Source of the DNA: CBFHWY01 sp965659675 | GTDB lineage: Bacteria; Bacteroidota; Bacteroidia; Flavobacteriales_G; Salibacteraceae | Reading direction: 5' to 3' | Assembly: GCA_965659675.1 (NCBI GenBank) | Contig: CBFHWY010000006.1 | Location: 1 to 61,565 of the forward strand | Length of the DNA stretch: 61,565 bases | Shown: piece by piece, positions 50,039 to 60,300 of the stretch | How the letters are laid out: each line of letters begins with the position of its first letter | Position numbering within the stretch: position 1 is the first letter of the stretch | The notes under the pieces: generated by a model | Told to the model about the DNA's origin: nothing | What the model saw: the letters and a program-made list of their open reading frames with translations, nothing else | The model's database searches: none | Position numbers and translations under genes: made by a program

Positions 50039-52071
50039 GCTCTAATATCTTCCAGGTTTAACAAAAATGCATATTCCAGCGCCAGTTCCTTAAGGGCTTC
50101 AAATCTACCAGAGGAACCGGAATGACCAGCTTCCATATTTGTATGTAACAATACTTGTCTATTATCGGTTTTCATCTCCCTCAAACGGGCTACCCATTTT
50201 GTGGGTTCCCAATATTGTACCTGAGAGTCATGAAGACCCGAAGTTACCAGTAAATTGGGATATTCCGTCGCTTTGATATTGTCATAGGGTGAATAGGATA
50301 ACATGTAGTCAAAATACTCCTTTTCGTTTGGGTTACCCCATTCATCATATTCCCCTGTAGTGAGCGGTATGCTTTCATCCAACATGGTAGTAACTACATC
50401 AACAAATGGAACTGAAGCTACCACGCCATTCCATAGTTCTGGCCTCATATTCATCACAGCTCCCATAAGAAGTCCACCTGCCGAACCACCCATTGCATAA
50501 AGGTGTTCGCTGTTGGTCCAGCGCTCTTCGATGAGATATTCAGCCAGATCAATAAAATCATTGAAAGTGTTCAGCTTTTTGAGCTTTTTACCTGATTCAT
50601 ACCAATCTCTTCCCATTTCTTCACCCCCTCGCACATGTGCCATGGCAAAAACAAATCCGCGATCAAGTAAACTCAAACGAACCGAGGAGAAATAGGGGTC
50701 CAAACTATGCCCATACGAACCGTAACCATAGAGCAACAATGGGGCGTTCTTTTGATGAAGATCCTTTTTGTATACCAGTGATAGGGGTACTTCCACCCCA
50801 TCCCTCACCTCCACCATAAAGCGCTTAGCTTCGTAGTCTGAAGGATCAAATGTTCCGAGTACTTCTTGCTGTTTGAGCAGCTCAAATTGTTTTGAGTCCA
50901 TGTCGTACTCATAAACCGAAGTAGGGTTCGTTAAAGAAGTATATCCCAACCTTAACTTACTCGTTTCATACTCATAGTTGGTGCCCGTCCAGGCAGAGTA
51001 AACCTCTTCCTCGAACTTGATGTAATGTTCTCTTTTGTTTTTCTTGTCGATCACCCTCATTCTGATCAGTCCCTGATAACGCTCTTCAACGACCATATGC
51101 TGTTCAAACATCTCGATATCCTCCAGCAAGACCTCCTCACGATGGGGAATCAACTCCTGCCATGACTCAATTCCTGTGTCATTGATAGGACAGAACATCA
51201 AGCGAAAATTCTTGGCCTCGTGATTTGTGAGTATGTAGAACTCATCCTTAAAATGGTCAACTGAATACTCATGACCATGTTTGCGTTCCAGGATCAATTT
51301 AAACTCGTCTTCAGGTCTATTTGCATTAATGAATCGATATTCAGAACTCTCGCTTGCATATGAGGAAATGAATATTAGCTTTCTGGACTTCGTTCTAAAT
51401 ACACCGCAGGAATAGGTTTCATCACTTTCATGAAAAACCTCCACATCTGAAGTTTGATCCGTTCCCATTTTATGGCGCATGATCTTGTATGATCTGAGCG
51501 ATTCATCTTTTACCGTGTAAAAAAGGAATTGACCTGATTGGTCCCAAACGGCGGTTCCTGTGGTATTTTCAAGGATATCTTCACTTAGTTCCCCCGTATC
51601 CAGATTCTTGATACGCAAACGGTAGATCCTTCTACCCAGAGTGTCTTCACCATAAGCGAGATAGCTTTTGTCATCGCTAATTGAAAGCCCCCGGATATTA
51701 TAATAGGAATGGCCTTCTGCCATTTCATTTACATTGAGCATGATCTGCTCTTCCGCGTCTAAATTGCCTTTTTTGCGGCAATAGATCGGGTACTCTCCTC
51801 CCTCTACATAGCGGGAGTAATAAAAATAGCCCTCAAACTCATAAGGAACGGAGATATCCGTTTCCCTGATCCTGGATTTCATTTCCTTGAAGAGCTCCTC
51901 TCTGAAGGTGTCGAGATGACCCAATTGCTCCTCGGTATACTCATTCTCATCATTGAGGTATTGAAGCAGCTCAGGATTTTCCCTGTCTCGCATCCAGTGG
52001 TAGGGATCATAGCGCTTGATGCCATGTTCTTCATGAAAATAGTCCTGCTTTTTGGCTACGGGTGCTTTCAT
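50035..52071 (-). CDS. ptrB: Oligopeptidase B (S9A prolyl oligopeptidase family)
   Basis: This 678-residue serine peptidase has an N-terminal seven-bladed beta-propeller (about 60-400) that restricts access to short peptides, and a C-terminal alpha/beta hydrolase. The nucleophile Ser lies in GGSAGGLLMGAV, and the catalytic His in EAGHSGSSGR; HVRGGEEMGRDWYESGK is a family block. Oligopeptidase B prefers cleavage after Lys or Arg. No signal peptide is present, so it is cytosolic. The length matches E. coli PtrB (686). It is the first gene of the pair with the PIG-L deacetylase, divergent from lgt. No -7 box is clear in its upstream gap. Confidence 0.93.
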   Translation of the reverse strand: MKAPVAKKQDYFHEEHGIKRYDPYHWMRDRENPELLQYLNDENEYTEEQLGHLDTFREELFKEMKSRIRETDISVPYEFEGYFYYSRYVEGGEYPIYCRKKGNLDAEEQIMLNVNEMAEGHSYYNIRGLSISDDKSYLAYGEDTLGRRIYRLRIKNLDTGELSEDILENTTGTAVWDQSGQFLFYTVKDESLRSYKIMRHKMGTDQTSDVEVFHESDETYSCGVFRTKSRKLIFISSYASESSEYRFINANRPEDEFKLILERKHGHEYSVDHFKDEFYILTNHEAKNFRLMFCPINDTGIESWQELIPHREEVLLEDIEMFEQHMVVEERYQGLIRMRVIDKKNKREHYIKFEEEVYSAWTGTNYEYETSKLRLGYTSLTNPTSVYEYDMDSKQFELLKQQEVLGTFDPSDYEAKRFMVEVRDGVEVPLSLVYKKDLHQKNAPLLLYGYGSYGHSLDPYFSSVRLSLLDRGFVFAMAHVRGGEEMGRDWYESGKKLKKLNTFNDFIDLAEYLIEERWTNSEHLYAMGGSAGGLLMGAVMNMRPELWNGVVASVPFVDVVTTMLDESIPLTTGEYDEWGNPNEKEYFDYMLSYSPYDNIKATEYPNLLVTSGLHDSQVQYWEPTKWVARLREMKTDNRQVLLHTNMEAGHSGSSGRFEALKELALEYAFLLNLEDIRA

Positions 52072-52120
52072 AGGTCGCCAAATGTCGCAAATTTGGCTAT
52101 TGAGAGCTAGTTGAGAAAAC

Positions 52121-52128
52121 TATCTTTG
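52121..52128 (+). promoter_or_regulatory. Putative promoter for lgt (TATCTTTG)
   Basis: Exact TAnnTTTG match 16 nt before the lgt ATG, with TTG (52100-52102) 18 nt upstream of the box. Confidence 0.6.
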
Positions 52129-52144
52129 TCCACCATCTTTTGAT

Positions 52145-52951
52145 ATGCACGAATTACTCGCTATAAGCTGGAACGTTGACCCCGATTTTGTGGAAATTCC
52201 TGGAATGGGAAGAGCGATACGTTGGTATGGAATATTGTTTGCAACCGCCTTTTTATTGGGATATTATTTGCTTGACAAGATGTTCAAGCGCGAAGGAATT
52301 GAAAAAGACTGGTTAGATAAAGTATTGATGTATGTCATGATCGGGACCATACTCGGCGCTCGATTTGGTCATGTGTTTTTCTACGACTGGCCATATTACA
52401 GTCAGCATCCGGGCGAAATTCTGGCCATTTGGAAAGGCGGACTGGCGAGTCATGGCGCGGCCATAGGCATCATTATTTCGCTTTGGCTATTTTCAAGAAG
52501 AGTGACCAAAAAGAACATACTTTGGATCCTCGATCGAGTCGTCTTAACTGTAGCTCTGGGAGCGATATTCATCCGTCTTGGAAATTTGATGAATCATGAG
52601 ATCGTTGGTATACCGAGTGATGTGGCATGGGCTTTCATTTTTAAATACGGTCCGCAACCCATAGTTCCCCGACATCCGGCCCAACTATATGAGGCCTTTT
52701 GCTACGTGCTGATCTTTGCCATCCTCATGTATCTTTACTGGAAATTGGATTGGGGAAAATATCTCGGTAAACTATTCGGAGCTTTTCTAGCCTTGTTGTT
52801 TACGGCCCGATTCTTTGTTGAGTTCGTGAAGAGTTCGCAAGGGGGCTTTGAATCGACTTTAGGTGATATGCTAAGTACTGGTCAGTGGTTGAGTATTCCC
52901 TTTGTTTTGATCGGTCTTTATTTTCTCTTTAGACCTCAGGTCAAAGCCTAG
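52145..52951 (+). CDS. lgt: Prolipoprotein diacylglyceryl transferase
   Basis: This 268-residue inner-membrane protein with about seven helices transfers a diacylglyceryl group from phosphatidylglycerol to the lipobox cysteine of prolipoproteins, the first step of lipoprotein maturation. Diagnostic parts are GARFGHVFFYDWPYY, GGLASHGAAIGI with the essential-type His, and the signature RLGNLMNHEIVG, followed by RHPAQLYEA. It serves the several lipoproteins encoded nearby. The stop overlaps the convergent arfB gene by 4 bp. Confidence 0.96.
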   Translation: MHELLAISWNVDPDFVEIPGMGRAIRWYGILFATAFLLGYYLLDKMFKREGIEKDWLDKVLMYVMIGTILGARFGHVFFYDWPYYSQHPGEILAIWKGGLASHGAAIGIIISLWLFSRRVTKKNILWILDRVVLTVALGAIFIRLGNLMNHEIVGIPSDVAWAFIFKYGPQPIVPRHPAQLYEAFCYVLIFAILMYLYWKLDWGKYLGKLFGAFLALLFTARFFVEFVKSSQGGFESTLGDMLSTGQWLSIPFVLIGLYFLFRPQVKA

Positions 52952-53358
52952 AGTCTCGGTTTTTTCCTCAGCTTTTTCTTTTCAGCGTGTTGTTTTTTCT
53001 TTTTTAACCGCTCCTCCCGTTTAGCTCTGGAAGGTTTGGTGGCTTTCCTTTTTTTGGGTCTAAGCAAGGCGAACTCAAGTAGGTCTAGCAGTTTTTTGTT
53101 GACCTTTCTTTTGTTTTTGATCTGAGATCGGGTCTCCTCTGATGCGAGGTGCAAAAGGCCTTCCTGATCAAAACGATTGGCTAGCTTTTCACGAATTCTC
53201 TCTTTTTGTCCGGAAGTGAAAGCCTCGCATTTGTTGAGGTCAAACACCAACTGGACCTTCGTCTCAGTTTTGTTCACATGCTGACCTCCCTTACCACCGC
53301 TTCTGGCGAAGTTGTAGGTACAGGAAGCAAAGATCAATTCCTTTTGTACTTTGCGCAT
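52948..53358 (-). CDS. arfB: Alternative ribosome-rescue factor ArfB (YaeJ-like peptidyl-tRNA hydrolase)
   Basis: This 136-residue class I release-factor-like protein frees peptides from stalled ribosomes. It has the catalytic GGQ (24-26) in ARSGGKGGQHVNKTETKV and no codon-recognition domain. The basic C-terminal tail (KKRKATKPSRAKREERLKKK) is the hallmark of ArfB, which inserts into the empty mRNA channel. It is preceded by TATATTCG (53367-53374 on the minus strand), one base off the -7 consensus and 8 nt before the ATG. It is convergent with lgt and follows the serine hydrolase by 16 bp. Confidence 0.95.
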   Translation of the reverse strand: MRKVQKELIFASCTYNFARSGGKGGQHVNKTETKVQLVFDLNKCEAFTSGQKERIREKLANRFDQEGLLHLASEETRSQIKNKRKVNKKLLDLLEFALLRPKKRKATKPSRAKREERLKKKKQHAEKKKLRKKPRL

Positions 53359-53374
53359 ACTCCGAATATAAGGA

Positions 53375-54391
53375 TTAGCGCAGATCAGAGCCTATGCCAC
53401 TTTCTTCGATCTCTTTTACTCTTTTATCGATAGTGCTGTACACTTTCTTTGAAATCGCTCTGAGTGCCAAATCCATATCTTCCTCGCCGTGATCTGAGCT
53501 AGACATCACTCCCAGGAGGTATGGTTTATGTGGATAATATACTATGGCAAAGTGGTGTAGTTGGATGGCATCATAATTCTTAGACCCCGCAGGTCCGCTC
53601 ACCACATCTCTTATTCCAAATTTATGCGCGGTCTTTACATTCTTTGGGATCGAAGCCCTCAGCCCTCTGTCAAATTCGGCCTTTGTCAGCAGTTTCAATG
53701 CTTTTTCACTGTATTCCCGATTCAGATAACTGGCATTATATAAACTTCTAAAGAAATTCGAAAAATTTCGGACTGTAACCACGGTATCATGCTGGTCATT
53801 CGCCGTTCCAATTTCAAGACCCAGCGCTCTTTCAGCAGACTCCACCTGAGACAATCCTATTCTGTCCAGTAGCATAACGACAGCAATATTATCTGAATGA
53901 ATGATCATGAATTCGAGGAGTTGCTGGATCGTGTAGCTCTTTCCATTCTGATACTGAACGCCATCTTTATTATTGAACATGGTATGCTTTGCGGTTTCAA
54001 ACACTAATTTCTCCTTCAGGTCTAAATCACCATCCTGGACATGTTTGAGCGCGGTCATCATGATAGGTACTTTCATCAGACTGGCCGGACTGTACTTCTT
54101 ATTTGGCTTGTAAAGAATGGTCATACCATTATTCAGATCACGGAAATAGCAACTAAGGTTCAAGCCTGGATTCGTCTTCTCAAGGCTATCGATGAAGGCT
54201 GGCAGCTTCAGTTTGAGCTCATTCAGCTCATCGAAGTAAAGATTTTGAAAATCTGCAGCATACGAAAGTGGGTTCAGCAGTTTTGCTTTGGCCGGAAGTT
54301 TTACATTTTCCTTTTTTGCAGGTTCCGTCTTATCTCCATCACAGGAAAATAATAACGTTGCTAGTAATACGATCGATATCTGGACTTTCAT
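53375..54391 (-). CDS. Beta-lactamase-family serine hydrolase lipoprotein
   Basis: This 338-residue lipoprotein is anchored through Cys17 (LLFSC). It has a class A beta-lactamase-like fold: nucleophile motif S104-L-M-K107 in SPASLMKVP, the second motif SDN in IHSDNIAV, and KFG in AHKFGIRD where penicillin-binding proteins and beta-lactamases have KTG. A variant third motif and the lipid anchor suggest a peptidase or esterase-like role in the periplasm more than a true beta-lactamase, but this cannot be decided by sequence alone. The start is ATG 54391 and not 54421, since the lipobox signal begins there. Confidence 0.85.
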   Translation of the reverse strand: MKVQISIVLLATLLFSCDGDKTEPAKKENVKLPAKAKLLNPLSYAADFQNLYFDELNELKLKLPAFIDSLEKTNPGLNLSCYFRDLNNGMTILYKPNKKYSPASLMKVPIMMTALKHVQDGDLDLKEKLVFETAKHTMFNNKDGVQYQNGKSYTIQQLLEFMIIHSDNIAVVMLLDRIGLSQVESAERALGLEIGTANDQHDTVVTVRNFSNFFRSLYNASYLNREYSEKALKLLTKAEFDRGLRASIPKNVKTAHKFGIRDVVSGPAGSKNYDAIQLHHFAIVYYPHKPYLLGVMSSSDHGEEDMDLALRAISKKVYSTIDKRVKEIEESGIGSDLR

Positions 54392-54450
54392 GAGTGTAAA
54401 TAACAACCCATGAACGCTCAATTAAATAAATAGGTTGGGGAGTATCTAAA

Positions 54451-55476
54451 CTATTTTATCTCCCAGGTGGAATTTCCTCGAAGCAAGGCGTCAAGATCAC
54501 CTTTTCCATTTCGGGCTAATGCTCCTTCCATTTGCTGCTTCAGCGCATCTTCGTAAGTTCTTCGATCGTTCTGATAGAATACGCCGAAGGGTCTAGGAAG
54601 CGCTCCATCTTCGGATGGGTCTTCGAAGAAACTCGCCAGAATGGTCGCCTTGATCTTGTCGTTTTCATCATGGATCCAAAGGTCATCTTTGGATGCTCCA
54701 TCGCTCAGGTCAACGATCACAGGCTTAAAGCCATCTAACTTAATCCCTTTGTCCTGATCTTTACCAAAAACCAAAGGTTGACCTTGTTCCAGAAATAAGG
54801 TATTGTCTTTTTTGTTGTCCTTGTCAGTCATGGAATTAAAGGCTCCATCATTAAAGACCGGACAGTTCTGATAGATCTCCACAAAAGATGCCCCTTTGTG
54901 AGCATCTGCACGAATCAACTCATTCTTCAAATGCTTTGGATCTCTGTCGAGCACTCTGGCAACAAAAGTCGCATCTGCTCCGAGGGCTAAAGCAATTGGA
55001 TTAAAGGGATGATCAAGAACGCCATAAGGCGAACTTTTAGTGATCAGCCCCTCAGGACTTGTAGGTGAATATTGTCCTTTGGTCAGGCCATAGATCTCAT
55101 TGTTGAACAAGAGAATATTCAGATCAAAATTTCTTCGCAGAAGATGGATCAAATGATTACCCCCAATTGAAAGGCTATCACCATCCCCAGTAACCACCCA
55201 AATACTCAAGTCATCTCTCACCGCGCGTAAACCGCTTGAGATGGCCGTTGCTCTACCATGAATACTATGCATACCGTAGGTATCCATGTAATAGGGAAAA
55301 CGACTGGAGCAACCGATACCAGAAATAAAGACAGTTTCGTGTTTCTTTTTGCCCAATTCTGCCACCGCTGCCTGAACCTGTTTCAAAATGGCATAGTCAC
55401 CACAACCCGGACACCACCTGACATCCTGATCAGTTTCAAAGTCTTTCGCTCTTAGCTTTTCTGGATTCTTTGTCAT
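54451..55476 (-). CDS. korB: 2-oxoacid:ferredoxin oxidoreductase, beta subunit
   Basis: This 341-residue thiamine-diphosphate subunit decarboxylates a 2-oxoacid (2-oxoglutarate most likely) and passes electrons to ferredoxin. Cysteines that can hold the [4Fe-4S] cluster lie in RWCPGCGDYAIL, GIGCSSRFP and YQNCPVFND. The TPP site is GDGDSLSIGGNHL followed by NNEIYGLTKGQ. ATG 55476 is chosen, two codons inside the longest frame, because it gives a classic ATGA overlap with korA. The C-terminal 80 residues match the longer form found in Bacteroidota. Confidence 0.93.
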   Translation of the reverse strand: MTKNPEKLRAKDFETDQDVRWCPGCGDYAILKQVQAAVAELGKKKHETVFISGIGCSSRFPYYMDTYGMHSIHGRATAISSGLRAVRDDLSIWVVTGDGDSLSIGGNHLIHLLRRNFDLNILLFNNEIYGLTKGQYSPTSPEGLITKSSPYGVLDHPFNPIALALGADATFVARVLDRDPKHLKNELIRADAHKGASFVEIYQNCPVFNDGAFNSMTDKDNKKDNTLFLEQGQPLVFGKDQDKGIKLDGFKPVIVDLSDGASKDDLWIHDENDKIKATILASFFEDPSEDGALPRPFGVFYQNDRRTYEDALKQQMEGALARNGKGDLDALLRGNSTWEIK

Positions 55477-57311
55477 GAGCATTGTGATTTAACAAATTCA
55501 TAGATCTCTGCAGAGGTAAAAGGCAGTCCTTTGATCTTGCTCAATGGAATGGCATCAACCATAAATTTACTTCGTATGACATGAAGAAATTGCTTGTCGT
55601 TGATCTCGGGCATAATGATCTTATCAAAGCCTTTGAGCAGGTCACCCAGGTTTTTCGGGAAAGGATGAATATGTCGGACATGGATCTGAGCAACTGAATG
55701 TCCTTCTTCGATAAGCTGAGACACGGCCATTCGAATGGAACCATAAGTTGAGCCCCATCCGAGTACCAGCACCTCAGCATTTGCTTCACCTTGTTCTATT
55801 TTTTGATCGGAAATTCGATCTGCAACTTTTTCAACTTTTTCTGCCCTTTGCTTCACCATCAATTCATGGTTTGCTGGGTCATAAGATACATTTCCCGTTT
55901 CGTCTTCTTTCTCCAAACCACCGATGCGGTGTTGTAATCCCTCCATTCCAGGAATCGCCCAGTCCCTTACGAGTCGTTCATCTCGCTTGTAGGGTAAGAA
56001 AGTTTCTTCAGCCTCAGGTTTCTCAGCATATTTAGGCTTAATCTTTTGAAGATCCTTTGTTTGTGGAAAGGCCCAGGGCTCAGCTCCGTTGGCCAGATAA
56101 CCGTCTGATAGGAACAATACCGGGGTCATATGTTCTACTGCGATCTGCGCAGCTTCAAATACTGTTTCAAAGCAATCTGATGGGGATTTAGCAGCTAATA
56201 CGGGAATTTGCGCCTCACCATTTCTACCGTAAAGCGCCTGCATAAGGTCAGATTGCTCAGTTTTTGTTGGCAATCCTGTAGAAGGCCCTCCACGTTGCAC
56301 GTTGATCACCAAAAGAGGGATCTCAAGTATCGTAGCCAGACCCATGGCCTCAGTTTTAAGAGCTATACCTGGCCCAGAAGAGGCCGTTACTCCAAGCGAG
56401 CCGCCAAAAGAAGCGCCAATTGCCGCACAAATCGCCGCGATCTCATCTTCTGCCTGATAGGTCTTTACTCCAAAACTCTTGTGTTTCGATAGTTCATGCA
56501 AGATGTCCGAAGCGGGTGTGATCGGGTATGAACCGTAGAATATGTCGAGGTCTGCCATTTGACCTGCAGCAACAATTCCAAATGCCGTTGCCTGATTGCC
56601 CATAACACTGCGATAGGTTCCAGGGGGGAGTACAGCCTTCTTTACCTCAAATCGAGAGGTGAATGTTTCTGAAGTATCGCCAAAATGATAACCCGTTTTG
56701 AGCACCTTCACATTCGCATCGATGAGATCCTGCTTAGCCTTGAATTTTTGCTCAATGAATTCGATGGTGTTGCCGAGCTTCCGGCTATACATCCAGTAAA
56801 GGAAGCCCAGCACAAACATATTTTTACATCGATCTATCGACTTTCGGTCGAGTCCACTATCCTTTAATGCCTCCCGTGTCAGGCTGGTCACATCAACGTC
56901 GTGAAGGTCATATTCTTCAAGGCTACCATCTTCCAATGGGTTCACCTCATAACCTGAAAGATTCATATTTCGATGATCGAATCCGGCGCTATTTGCAATG
57001 ATGATCCCACCTTTTTTCAATTTGTGCAAGTTCGCTTTAAGTGCGGCTGCATTCATCACCACAAGTACGTCGCATTCATCACCTGGAGTGAAAACATCTA
57101 CGCTTCCAAAGTTCAATTGGAAGCCCGACACTCCTGCAACGGTTCCCTGAGGCGCTCTGATCTCTGCTGGAAAATCTGGAAAGGTCTTTACATCATTCCC
57201 AAACAATGCGTTGGTGTTGGTGAACTGGTTCCCAGTCAACTGCATACCATCCCCAGAATCACCTGCAAACAGGATCGTAACCTCTTTTTTTTCCAGTACT
57301 TCTTTCGTCAT
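55473..57311 (-). CDS. korA: 2-oxoacid:ferredoxin oxidoreductase, fused gamma-alpha subunit
   Basis: This 612-residue protein fuses the gamma domain (about 1-195; FAGDSGDGMQLTGNQF and PAEIRAPQGTVAGVSGFQ) with the alpha domain (about 220-612; YGSYPITPASDILHELSK, EDEIAAICAAIGASFGG and ARGGPSTGLPT-type residues in QRGGPSTGLPTKTEQSD). Together with KorB it makes the four-domain enzyme active in the reductive or oxidative direction of the TCA cycle. The stop overlaps korB. No -7 box is evident in the 36 bp after secA. Confidence 0.94.
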   Translation of the reverse strand: MTKEVLEKKEVTILFAGDSGDGMQLTGNQFTNTNALFGNDVKTFPDFPAEIRAPQGTVAGVSGFQLNFGSVDVFTPGDECDVLVVMNAAALKANLHKLKKGGIIIANSAGFDHRNMNLSGYEVNPLEDGSLEEYDLHDVDVTSLTREALKDSGLDRKSIDRCKNMFVLGFLYWMYSRKLGNTIEFIEQKFKAKQDLIDANVKVLKTGYHFGDTSETFTSRFEVKKAVLPPGTYRSVMGNQATAFGIVAAGQMADLDIFYGSYPITPASDILHELSKHKSFGVKTYQAEDEIAAICAAIGASFGGSLGVTASSGPGIALKTEAMGLATILEIPLLVINVQRGGPSTGLPTKTEQSDLMQALYGRNGEAQIPVLAAKSPSDCFETVFEAAQIAVEHMTPVLFLSDGYLANGAEPWAFPQTKDLQKIKPKYAEKPEAEETFLPYKRDERLVRDWAIPGMEGLQHRIGGLEKEDETGNVSYDPANHELMVKQRAEKVEKVADRISDQKIEQGEANAEVLVLGWGSTYGSIRMAVSQLIEEGHSVAQIHVRHIHPFPKNLGDLLKGFDKIIMPEINDKQFLHVIRSKFMVDAIPLSKIKGLPFTSAEIYEFVKSQCS

Positions 57312-57346
57312 TTGCTATTGGAACAGTTAAGCTTATAAATAGTTCC

Positions 57347-60300
57347 CTAAGCCCTTTCAACCAGAGCCCATTGTCCTGACTCGATCAAAGGTAATGCTTG
57401 TTTATACTTTGTTTCTTTTTCTTCTGCCGTAGAAAGGTTTCGGATCAGTACTTTTTCATTTCTTCCGATCTTCTTTTCAACCTTCACCGGCTGTTGTTGT
57501 GTTTTCGCAGCAGATGGGTCGTTGTAGTTCTGTTGTCCAGCCACTGGAGCATTTGAAGGCTCTCCTCCCCGACCCACCTGAGCTTTATCCAGATCAGATT
57601 TTTGATGAGTAGGTGCTTCGCGAACCTGAGTTTGCTCTTGCTGTGGTAGGTTGGCGTGCATGAGGAATGAAATGATCTTTTCATTCACATCCTCAAGCAT
57701 CTTCTTGAAGAGTTCGAAAGATTCAAACTTGTAGATAAGTAAGGGATCTTTTTGCTCATAGGTAGCTGTTTGAACCGACTGCCGCAGGTCATCCATCTCA
57801 CGTAAATGCTCTTTCCATGTTAGGTCGATCATCGCTAGTGTCGCTCCTTTCTCAAGGCTTTTCACCAGCTCCTTTCCTTCAGAATCGATCCCTTGTTTAA
57901 GCGGGCATACGGTTTGAATCGCCTTTTTTCCATCACTGAAAGGAACAACGATATTCTCATACTTATGTCCCTCTTCCAACTGCACACGTTGTAGTACCGG
58001 CAAGGCACTTGATGCGATCTGGGCTGACTTTTCCTGGTAGTGATCATAAGCCTTATCAAAAAGCTCTTGCGTCAATTCAGGCATGGATGCTTTCAGGAAG
58101 CGCTTCTCATCGAAACCAGGTTCCGTTCCTAGATACTTAAGACTATCCAGTCGGAAGGACTCGAAATTCTTTTCGGCCTGATGCATTCCAATCAACTGAG
58201 CACCCAGGTCATTGAGCGAGTTCATAATGTCTACATCGAGGCGTTCACCAAATAAAGCGTGTCGACGTTTTTTATAGATCACCTCCCGTTGCTGGTTCAT
58301 CACATCATCATACTCCAGAAGTCGTTTTCTAATTCCGAAGTTGTTCTCCTCAACCTTCTTTTGAGCTCTTTCGATCGATCGGGTGATCATGCTATGTTGG
58401 ATCACTTCACCCTCCTTCAATCCCAGACGGTCCATGATCTTCGAAACTCGCTCAGATCCAAAGATCCTCATCAAATTATCTTCGAGAGAAACGTAGAATT
58501 GAGAAGAACCAGGGTCACCCTGTCTTCCAGCTCGACCTCTCAACTGGCGGTCAACCCTTCTAGACTCGTGTCTTTCTGTACCAATGATCGCTAAACCACC
58601 CGCATCTTTTACGCCTTTTCCAAGTTTGATATCGGTCCCACGACCTGCCATGTTGGTAGCGATGGTCACTGTTCCAGGTTCACCAGCATTTTTAACGACC
58701 TCAGCCTCCTTTTGGTGCATCTTGGCATTCAGCACCTGATGCTTGATGTTAAGTCTGGTGAGCATTCTGCTGAGCAGTTCTGATATTTCTACTGATGTGG
58801 TTCCAACCAATACAGGTCGGCCCTGCTTCACCAGTTCCTGCACATCTTTGATCACCGCATTGTATTTCTCTCTTGCCGTTTTAAAGACAAGATCCTGTCT
58901 ATCATCTCTTTGAATAGGACGATTTGTCGGAATCACAACCACATCCAATTCATAGATCTCCCAGAATTCTCCAGCTTCAGTTTCGGCTGTACCCGTCATC
59001 CCAGAGAGTTTATTGTACATCCTGAAGTAATTCTGCAATGTGATGGTAGCATATGTTTGCGTTGCCGCCTCGATCTTCACATTCTCTTTGGCTTCGATCG
59101 CCTGATGGAGTCCGTCTGAATAACGACGACCTTCCATGATCCTACCCGTTTGTTCATCAACGATCTTCACCGAATTATCCATGACAACATATTCCACATC
59201 CTTCTCGAACATCGCATAGGCTTTCAACAGTTGGTTTACGGTATGAATTCGCTCCGTTTTGACACTGTAATCGCTGATCAGCTCATCCTTTGCGGTGATC
59301 TTTTTGTCATCCTCCAGGTCTGAGTTCTCAATGCGATCCAATTCTGTGGAAAGATCTGGTAAAACAAAAAAGTCTTTATCTCCAATGATGCTCGTGATCA
59401 GCTCTAGCCCTTTTTCAGTGAGCTCAACAGAATTCATCTTTTCCTCGATCACAAAGAAGAGCTCCTGATCGACGAAAGGCATTTCCTTCGCCTGGTCTTG
59501 CAGATAAAAATTCTCTGTTTTGTTGAGTTGAGCCCTAATACCAGGTTCACTCAAGAATTTAATGAGAGCCTTATTCTTCGGCAAGCCACGGTAGGCACGC
59601 AAGAGTGAAAGGCCTCCGTCTTTCGACTGTTTCTTATCAGCTCCCTCTGCATTGGAAAGAAGCTTTTTAGCCTGGGCCAGCGCGCTTGTGACAAACTTCC
59701 TTTGTTCAGAAACCAGGCGCTCCACTAATGGCTTGAGTTCAGTAAATTCATGTTCATCACCTTTCGGGGTTGGACCTGAAATGATCAATGGTGTTCTTGC
59801 ATCATCGATCAATACTGAATCCACCTCATCAACGATGGCGTAATTGTGTCTCTTTTGAACCAGTTCCTTTGGTCGTGACGCCATGTTATCACGCAGGTAA
59901 TCGAAACCAAATTCATTATTCGTCCCGTAAGTGATATCAGCTAAATATGCCTGCCTCCTATCTTCTGAGTTTGGTTGATGCTTATCGATGCAATCTACCG
60001 TAAGGCCATGAAATTCAAAGATCGGTCGCATCCATTCACTGTCTCGTTTAGCCAGGTAATTGTTCACTGTAACCAGGTGAACTCCTCTTCCTGGCAAGGC
60101 ATTCAGATAGACTGGCAAGGTCGCTACCAGGGTTTTTCCTTCCCCTGTGGCCATCTCAGCGATCTTTCCTGAGTGCAGTACCATACCTCCAATCAGCTGC
60201 ACATCGTAGTGCACCATATCCCAGGTTAGCTCGTTGCCAGCCGCTGAGAAGGTCGTGTTGAACGAAGCCTCTTCACCTTCAATAGTGATAAAGTCTCTTT

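Noticed and set aside
53375..54391. Antibiotic-resistance beta-lactamase
   Set aside because: The third motif is KFG and not KTG-like; a resistance role cannot be supported from sequence.
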